From Prolixibacteraceae bacterium (GTDB lineage Bacteria > Bacteroidota > Bacteroidia > Bacteroidales > Prolixibacteraceae), in contig JAFGDX010000452.1 of NCBI GenBank assembly GCA_016931875.1, positions 1 to 5,015 of the forward strand: a stretch of DNA of 5,015 bases. The letters are read 5' to 3'. A program made the position numbers and the translations under genes. Each line of letters opens with the position of its first letter. Position 1 is the stretch's first letter. Of the stretch, positions 1 through 5,015 are shown piece after piece. Below the pieces are notes generated by a model. It was given only the letters and a program-made list of their open reading frames with translations, was not told where the DNA came from and did not search any database.

Positions 1-321
1 GAGATATCAATAAGTGTAGTTGCTGTGTTGCTGTTGGCTGCCGGAATGGGAATTGCCAATGCGGCTGTATTTAAGCTGGTGTCGGTTTATGTTCCCAAAG
101 CAGTTGGCGGCGCGGCAGGTTGGGTTGGTGGACTGGGAGCATTCGGAGGTTTTGCACTGCCGCCGGTTATGGGAGCCATTGCCGGAAAACTAGGAGCCAT
201 CGGCTATGCGCGTGGCTTTCTTGTTTTTGTTGGACTGGCAATCATCGACCTTCTAATTATTTATTTGCTGATAAGCATTCGAAAAAGGAAAGAATCTCCG
301 GATGTCAGCCTTGCGAATTAA
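1..321 (+). CDS. narK: NarK-type nitrate/nitrite transporter (MFS), C-terminal fragment
   Basis: This is the last 106 residues of a major facilitator superfamily protein; the reading frame is open from base 1 and its start lies upstream of the window. NarK-family carriers bring nitrate into the cytoplasm, by proton symport or by exchange with nitrite. The fragment shows a hydrophobic segment at about residues 6-24 and then the glycine-rich nitrate signature at about residues 36-54 (GG..GWVGGLGAFGGFALP), which in this family lies in transmembrane helix 11. A final helix follows at about residues 73-93, then a short basic tail (RKRK) expected in the cytoplasm. The segment GIANAAVFKLV resembles the G-x-G-N-G-A-V-F-K-L-V motif of NarK1/NasA-like symporters, with alanine replacing two of the glycines. 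Subtype assignment is therefore tentative, but family membership is well supported by the signature and by the adjacent narG. The stop is TAA at 319-321. Confidence 0.9.
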   Translation, partial: EISISVVAVLLLAAGMGIANAAVFKLVSVYVPKAVGGAAGWVGGLGAFGGFALPPVMGAIAGKLGAIGYARGFLVFVGLAIIDLLIIYLLISIRKRKESPDVSLAN

Positions 322-350
322 AAGAAAATACTAAACTTAAACCGGAAGTT
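322..350 (+). other. narK-narG intergenic gap (29 nt)
   Basis: This short A-rich spacer lies between the narK stop and the narG start. It contains no inverted repeat followed by a T run, no FNR-like TTGAT-N4-ATCAA palindrome and no Bacteroidota-style TAnnTTTG -7 element. Such a short gap suggests that narK and narG share a transcript. The only start-proximal signal is GGAAG at 344-348, just two bases before the ATG, which is too close for a standard Shine-Dalgarno site. Confidence 0.7.
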
Positions 351-3300
351 ATGAGCCTTTTAAACAAACTTGTCTATTTTAGTAAAAATGTAACCAAAAG
401 CGCGGATAAACATTCGGTGGTTACAGATGAAAAACGCGATTGGGAAAGTTTTTACCGGAACCGCTGGCAGTACGATAAAGTAGTGCGCTCCACACACGGA
501 GTAAACTGTACCGGGTCCTGTTCGTGGAAAATATATGTAAAGAACGGGCTGGTAACCTGGGAAATTCAGCAAACCGATTATCCCGAAACACGTCCGGGGC
601 TTCCCAATCATGAACCCCGGGGTTGTCCGCGTGGTGCCAGCTATTCATGGTACCTGTATAGTGCCAACCGGGTGAAATATCCTATGATTCGTGCTACCCT
701 TGTCAAGGCATACCGTACCGCAAAAAAACAATTGAATGATCCGGTGAAAGCCTGGGAAAGTATCATGAATGATACCGAAATCTCAAAGAAATACAAGGCT
801 GAACGCGGACTGGGAGGAATGATCCGAGCCGACTGGAACGAAGTGAATGAGATTATTGCTGCTGCAAATGTTTACACCATTAAAAAATACGGGCCGGACC
901 GGTTGGTTGGATTCACGCCCATTCCGGCCATGTCGATGGTTTCTTATGCGTCGGGTGCGAGGTACCTGAGTCTGCTCGGCGGAACCATGCTCAGTTTTTA
1001 CGATTTTTATTGCGACCTGCCACCATCTTCGCCGCAAACCTGGGGCGAACAAACCGACGTTCCTGAAAGTGCAGACTGGTACAATTCATCTTTTCTGATG
1101 CTTTGGGGCTCCAACGTACCGCTTACCCGAACACCCGATTCACCCTTTTACACACAGGTGCGTTACAAAGGAACCAAAACCATCAATATTTCACCTGATT
1201 ATAATGACGCAGCCAAGTTTGCTGACCTGTGGATGAAGCCCAAACAAGGAACTGACGCAGCGTTGGGAATGGCCATGGGGCACGTCATCCTGAAAGAGTT
1301 TTATCTCGAAAGGCAGGTACCTTATTTTGAAGAATATGCCCGGCAATACACCGATTTGCCTTTCCTTGTGAAAATTGAAAAGGAAAACGGACGTTATGTG
1401 GCAGGAAGGATAATTCGTGTCGGCGATTTGAAGGGAGAGTTGTCCAAAGAAAAAAATGCAGACTGGAAGCCGGTTTTAATCGATGAAAAATCGAATGAAT
1501 TTGTTATTCCCAACGGAACAATCGGTTCGCGCTGGGACCAAAGCCGGAAGTGGAACCTGGAACTCAAAAATGCGTTAACCGGAGAGGATATTCAGCCCCA
1601 ATTATCAGTGATTGAAAATGCTGACGAAGTTATAGAACTTTCACTCCCGTATTTTGGCGGCGAAACTTATAAACACGAACACTTCAATGCCAGCGCGCAC
1701 AATGATATCATTACCCGTAAAGTACCTGTTAAAAAATCAGTTGATGGCGACTTTCTTTATTGCACCGTTTTCGACCTGATGGTAGCCAACTATGGCATTT
1801 CACGCGGACTTGAAGATGAAAATTCTGCTGAAAATTACGACGAGGATTTACCCTATACACCTGCCTGGCAGGAGCATATAACCGGGGTTCCGGCAGCACA
1901 GATAATTTCTACAGCCCGGCAGTTTGCTGAAAATGCTGCTAAAACCAAAGGTAAATCGATGATTATTATCGGTGCCGGGGTTAATCACTGGTTTCATACC
2001 GATATGATTTACCGCAGCGCCATCAACATGCTGATGTTTTGTGGTTGTGTGGGACAGTCGGGTGGGGGCTGGGCGCACTATGTAGGACAGGAAAAAGTCC
2101 GTCCGCAAACCGGCTGGCTTCCGCTGGCCTTTGGTCTCGACTGGAACCGCCCTCCACGGCAGATGAATACCACATCATTCTTTTACATGCACACCGACCA
2201 GTGGCGCTACGAAAAAGTGGGCCTGACAGAATTGATTTCACCCCTGGCAAACAAGGATGAATGGAGTTCCAAATCGATGATTGACTGCAACGTAAAAGCA
2301 GAACGAATGGGCTGGCTGCCGTCAAGTCCGCAACTGAACGACAACCCTATCGAATTGGCACGACAGGCTGAAAAGGAAGGCAAAGCTGCTGAAACGTTTA
2401 TAACAGAGAAACTGAAAAGCGGTGAACTGTCTATTGCAGCAGAGGATCCGGATAATCCCAAAAACTTTCCGCGTAACCTGTTTGTTTGGCGCTCGAATTT
2501 GCTGGGGTCAAGCGCCAAGGGAATGGAATATTTTATGAAACACTTGCTTGGGGCACAAAACAGTGTATTTGGTGATGATCTGAAAAACAACGGGCAACAA
2601 CTTCCGCAGGAAGTGAAGTGGCACGACCAGGCACCCGAAGGGAAACTCGACCTTTTGGTAACGCTCGATTACCGCATGTCAACCACCACGCTGCACTCCG
2701 ATATTATTCTACCTGCAGCTACCTGGTACGAGAAAAATGACCTGAGTACTTCCGACATGCACCCGTTTATCCACCCGTTTTCCAAAGCAGTGGATCCGGT
2801 TTGGGAAGCCCGCTCCGACTGGGAGATTTTTAAAGGTCTGGCTGAGCGGTTTTCGAAACTGACCGAAAATCATCTCGGAAAGGAAAAAGACATTGTATTG
2901 CTTCCGTTACAGCACGACTCGCCCATGGAACTCTCGGAAACAGCACATGCCGAAGACTGGAAAGAAACCGGGGCGGAGCTGAAACCGGGAAAAAATATGT
3001 CGAAAATTATTGAGGTTGTTCGTAATTATCCCGAAACATTCCATCGTTATACCACCCTTGGGCCACTGATGGAAAAAGCCGGGAACGGCGGAAAAGGAAT
3101 CAGCTGGAATACCGAAAAAGAGGTTGAATTTCTTAAATTGCTCAATAAAACATCTGATAATGAAGGAGAAACCAAAGGGCTTGCAAAAATTGAAACCGAC
3201 ATTCATGCTGCAGAAACTATTCTGACGCTGGCACCAGAAACCAACGGACAGGTTGCGCTAAAAGCCTGGGAGGCCCTTTCAAAAACAACCGGGCGCGATC

Positions 3301-4079
3301 ACCGGCATCTTGCAGAAACCCGTGAGGATGAAAAAATCAGGTTCAGAGACCTGTTGGCTCAACCGCGAAAAATAATCACTTCGCCCATCTGGAGTGGTGT
3401 GGATTCAGAAGAGGTTTCCTACAACGCCGGTTATACCAATGTGCACGAATTGATTCCGTGGCGTACACTTACCGGCCGCCAGACAACTTACCAGGATCAT
3501 CCGTGGATGATTGCGTTCGGAGAAAATATGGTCTGTTACAAACCGCCCATCAATACCAAGTCGGTGCAACAGGTTATGGGGAAACTGGATAAATCAGACG
3601 AATATCTGGTTATCAACATGATGACCCCGCACAACAAATGGACAATTCACTCGTCGTGGTCGGACAATCTGCTGATGCTTACCCTGGGGCGCGGAGGTCC
3701 GGTGGTTTGGATGAGCGAAAAAGATGCGGCCAAAATCAATTTGAAGGACAACGATTGGGTGGAAGTATTCAATGCAAACGGCGCTTCGGTGGCACGCCTC
3801 ATCATTTCGCAGCGGGTTCCGGAGAATGCACTGATTATGTACCACAACCAGGAACGAACAGTGAATATGCCGGTGAATCAAATTAACGGCAATCGGGGGG
3901 GAGTGCATAATTCGGTAGAACGTATCAGCCTGAAACCCACGCACATGATTGGCGGCTATGCCCAGTTGAGTTACGGATTCAACTACTACGGAACCATTGG
4001 GTCGAACCGCGATGAGTTTGTAATTATCCGGAAATTAAGCAAAGTAGAATGGAAGGACGAAGCGTCCGATGAAAACTAA
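351..4079 (+). CDS. narG: Respiratory nitrate reductase alpha subunit NarG (Mo-bisMGD catalytic subunit)
   Basis: NarG reduces nitrate to nitrite on the cytoplasmic face of the membrane as part of NarGHI, using quinol-derived electrons relayed by NarH. The product is 1242 residues, against about 1247 in E. coli. The first ~40 residues match the NarG N-terminal extension. The FS0 [4Fe-4S] ligands are H49, C53, C57 and C92 within HGVNCTGSCSW and EPRGCPRG. The Mo ligand is D222 in YCDLPP, the same position as in E. coli. H546 (GAGVNHWFH) and H1094/H1100 (TPHNKWTIH), counterparts of pterin-contacting histidines, are also present. The molybdopterin oxidoreductase domain fills the middle, and the dinucleotide-binding domain is near the C terminus (GRGGPVVW through GSNRDEF). 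There is no twin-arginine signal, so the enzyme should face inward. The ATG at 351 is chosen because the protein then aligns with family N termini; an in-frame ATG at 120 would lie deep inside narK. I see no frameshift or internal stop. narH follows after 13 nt. Confidence 0.98.
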   Translation: MSLLNKLVYFSKNVTKSADKHSVVTDEKRDWESFYRNRWQYDKVVRSTHGVNCTGSCSWKIYVKNGLVTWEIQQTDYPETRPGLPNHEPRGCPRGASYSWYLYSANRVKYPMIRATLVKAYRTAKKQLNDPVKAWESIMNDTEISKKYKAERGLGGMIRADWNEVNEIIAAANVYTIKKYGPDRLVGFTPIPAMSMVSYASGARYLSLLGGTMLSFYDFYCDLPPSSPQTWGEQTDVPESADWYNSSFLMLWGSNVPLTRTPDSPFYTQVRYKGTKTINISPDYNDAAKFADLWMKPKQGTDAALGMAMGHVILKEFYLERQVPYFEEYARQYTDLPFLVKIEKENGRYVAGRIIRVGDLKGELSKEKNADWKPVLIDEKSNEFVIPNGTIGSRWDQSRKWNLELKNALTGEDIQPQLSVIENADEVIELSLPYFGGETYKHEHFNASAHNDIITRKVPVKKSVDGDFLYCTVFDLMVANYGISRGLEDENSAENYDEDLPYTPAWQEHITGVPAAQIISTARQFAENAAKTKGKSMIIIGAGVNHWFHTDMIYRSAINMLMFCGCVGQSGGGWAHYVGQEKVRPQTGWLPLAFGLDWNRPPRQMNTTSFFYMHTDQWRYEKVGLTELISPLANKDEWSSKSMIDCNVKAERMGWLPSSPQLNDNPIELARQAEKEGKAAETFITEKLKSGELSIAAEDPDNPKNFPRNLFVWRSNLLGSSAKGMEYFMKHLLGAQNSVFGDDLKNNGQQLPQEVKWHDQAPEGKLDLLVTLDYRMSTTTLHSDIILPAATWYEKNDLSTSDMHPFIHPFSKAVDPVWEARSDWEIFKGLAERFSKLTENHLGKEKDIVLLPLQHDSPMELSETAHAEDWKETGAELKPGKNMSKIIEVVRNYPETFHRYTTLGPLMEKAGNGGKGISWNTEKEVEFLKLLNKTSDNEGETKGLAKIETDIHAAETILTLAPETNGQVALKAWEALSKTTGRDHRHLAETREDEKIRFRDLLAQPRKIITSPIWSGVDSEEVSYNAGYTNVHELIPWRTLTGRQTTYQDHPWMIAFGENMVCYKPPINTKSVQQVMGKLDKSDEYLVINMMTPHNKWTIHSSWSDNLLMLTLGRGGPVVWMSEKDAAKINLKDNDWVEVFNANGASVARLIISQRVPENALIMYHNQERTVNMPVNQINGNRGGVHNSVERISLKPTHMIGGYAQLSYGFNYYGTIGSNRDEFVIIRKLSKVEWKDEASDEN

Positions 4080-4092
4080 AAAATCAGAAGTT
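4080..4092 (+). promoter_or_regulatory. narH translation initiation region (13-nt narG-narH gap)
   Basis: The spacer between the narG TAA stop and the chosen narH ATG contains AGAAG at 4086-4090, two bases before the start. That is a poor Shine-Dalgarno sequence with short spacing, and it resembles the region before narG. The short distance suggests that narH translation is coupled to termination of narG translation, which would favour balanced subunit synthesis. The spacer decides little between the 4093 and 4069 starts; family alignment favours 4093. Confidence 0.45.
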
Positions 4093-5015
4093 ATGCAAAT
4101 ACGAGCACAAATAGCCATGGTTCTGAATCTGGACAAATGCATCGGATGCCACACCTGTTCGGTAACCTGCAAAAATGTCTGGACATCGCGTAAAGGAATG
4201 GAATACGCGTGGTTTAACAATGTGGAGACAAAACCCGGGATTGGCTATCCCGACGAATGGGAAAACCAGGAGAGATGGAAAGGCGGTTGGAAACTTGATA
4301 AAGAGAAACTTACGCCACGTATGGGAAATAAAAGCGGCATCATGAAAAATATTTTTGCCAATCCGAATATGCCGCTCATCGACGATTATTACGAACCGTT
4401 TACTTTTAACTATTCGATTCTGCATAAAGGCTCCAAATTTAAAACCCCACCGTCTGCCAAACCTTATTCCATTTTAACCGGAAAACCGATGGAAAAAATC
4501 GAAAAATCGGCGAATTGGGAAGATAACCTGGGTGGAAGTTTTGAAAACCGAAGCCGCGAAAAAAACTTCGGGGAAGTGCAAAAAGAAATTTACGGCAAGT
4601 TTGAAAATTCGTTCATGATGTATTTGCCGCGCCTGTGCGAACATTGTCTCAACCCAACCTGTGTGGCTGCCTGTCCGTCGGGTGCAATTTATAAGCGCGA
4701 AGAGGATGGGATAGTGCTGATAGACCAAAGTCGGTGCCGGGGTTGGAGGCAATGTGTAAGCGCCTGTCCGTATAAAAAAATTTACTTTAATTGGGAAACG
4801 CAGAAATCGGAGAAATGTACTTTTTGCTACCCGAAAATTGAAGTAGGTGAGCCCACCATTTGCAGTGAATCGTGTGTAGGCCGGATTCGTTACATTGGCG
4901 TTCTTTTATACGATGCCGATAAAATTCTGGAGGCAGCTTCGAGTCAAAATGAAACCGATTTATACGGTGAGCACCTTAACTTATTTCTGAATCCGCATGA
5001 TCCGAAGATTATTAA
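4093..5015 (+). CDS. narH: Respiratory nitrate reductase beta subunit NarH (Fe-S electron transfer), 3'-truncated by window end
   Basis: NarH carries electrons from the NarI cytochrome b to NarG through four Fe-S clusters at the cytoplasmic side of the membrane. The window gives 307 codons of a family of about 510 residues; the frame is still open at the last base, so the C-terminal domain is missing. The expected ligands are all present. They are C16/C19/C22/C26 (DKCIGCHTCSVTC), C182/C185/C190/C194 (LCEHCLNPTCVAACPSG), C215/C221/C225 with W218 (CRGWRQCVSACPYK), and C242/C245/C257/C261 (CTFCY, CSESC). W218 stands where a fourth Cys would be, the known NarH hallmark of the [3Fe-4S] cluster. 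This makes 15 Cys, enough for three [4Fe-4S] clusters and one [3Fe-4S] cluster. The start at ATG 4093 (MQIRAQIAMVLNLDKC) aligns with E. coli NarH (MKIRSQVGMVLNLDKC). An in-frame ATG at 4069 would add 8 residues and overlap narG by 11 nt; it is possible but less likely. Confidence 0.97.
   Translation, partial: MQIRAQIAMVLNLDKCIGCHTCSVTCKNVWTSRKGMEYAWFNNVETKPGIGYPDEWENQERWKGGWKLDKEKLTPRMGNKSGIMKNIFANPNMPLIDDYYEPFTFNYSILHKGSKFKTPPSAKPYSILTGKPMEKIEKSANWEDNLGGSFENRSREKNFGEVQKEIYGKFENSFMMYLPRLCEHCLNPTCVAACPSGAIYKREEDGIVLIDQSRCRGWRQCVSACPYKKIYFNWETQKSEKCTFCYPKIEVGEPTICSESCVGRIRYIGVLLYDADKILEAASSQNETDLYGEHLNLFLNPHDPKII

Noticed and set aside
120..350. In-frame upstream extension of narG starting at an ATG at 120
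   Set aside because: It would overlap 202 bases of narK, and its translation has no resemblance to NarG. The ATG at 351 gives a protein of the family's usual length with a matching N terminus.
322..350. Possible FNR-type site, promoter or terminator between narK and narG
   Set aside because: The 29 bases contain no palindrome, no -7/-33-like pair and no stem-loop with a T tract.
2207..2590. Minus-strand open frame of 127 codons inside narG
   Set aside because: It is antisense to a highly conserved coding region, shows no recognisable domain or start signal, and its composition is what the complement of narG codons would give.
3594..3944. Minus-strand open frame of 116 codons inside narG
   Set aside because: It is the complement of the conserved molybdopterin dinucleotide-binding region, and its Cys/His-rich look comes from reverse reading of narG codons. 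No independent support.
4069..4092. Alternative narH start at ATG 4069 overlapping the narG stop by 11 nt
   Set aside because: It adds an 8-residue lysine-rich extension (MKTKKSEV) with no counterpart in E. coli NarH. The ATG at 4093 aligns directly with the known N terminus. It is not excluded experimentally.
4735..4767. Apparent loss of an Fe-S cysteine in NarH (Trp in place of Cys at residue 218)
   Set aside because: This Trp is the normal feature of NarH that yields a [3Fe-4S] instead of a [4Fe-4S] cluster, so it is not a defect.

Overview
The window holds three consecutive plus-strand genes of a respiratory nitrate reduction operon: the 3' end of a narK-type nitrate/nitrite transporter (1-321), a complete narG (351-4079, 1242 residues) and the first 307 codons of narH (4093 to the window end). 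The order is narK-narG-narH with gaps of 29 and 13 nt. There is no visible terminator or promoter between the genes, so they are most likely co-transcribed. narJ (chaperone) and narI (membrane cytochrome b) would be expected downstream, but they lie outside the window.

The genes work together as follows. NarK moves nitrate into the cytoplasm and/or exchanges it for nitrite. NarG, a cytoplasm-facing Mo-bisMGD enzyme, reduces nitrate to nitrite. NarH carries electrons to NarG through a chain of Fe-S clusters from the quinol-oxidising NarI. NarG has no Tat signal peptide, which fits the classical inward-facing enzyme that needs a transporter. All cofactor ligands I can check in NarG and in the sequenced part of NarH are intact, so the system looks functional.

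The host is probably a member of Bacteroidota. The reasons are moderate GC by eye, lysine/asparagine codons dominated by AAA/AAT, weak or absent Shine-Dalgarno sequences and A-rich leaders before the starts. This is an impression, not a computed result. The proteins themselves closely resemble, from memory, the membrane-bound NarGH of enterobacteria, with long blocks of near identity, so lateral acquisition is possible.

There is no non-coding stretch longer than 29 nt, and I see no mobile element, RNA gene, CRISPR array or long repeat. I did not find an undescribed system: this is a conserved, well-known operon, and the findings below are modest.
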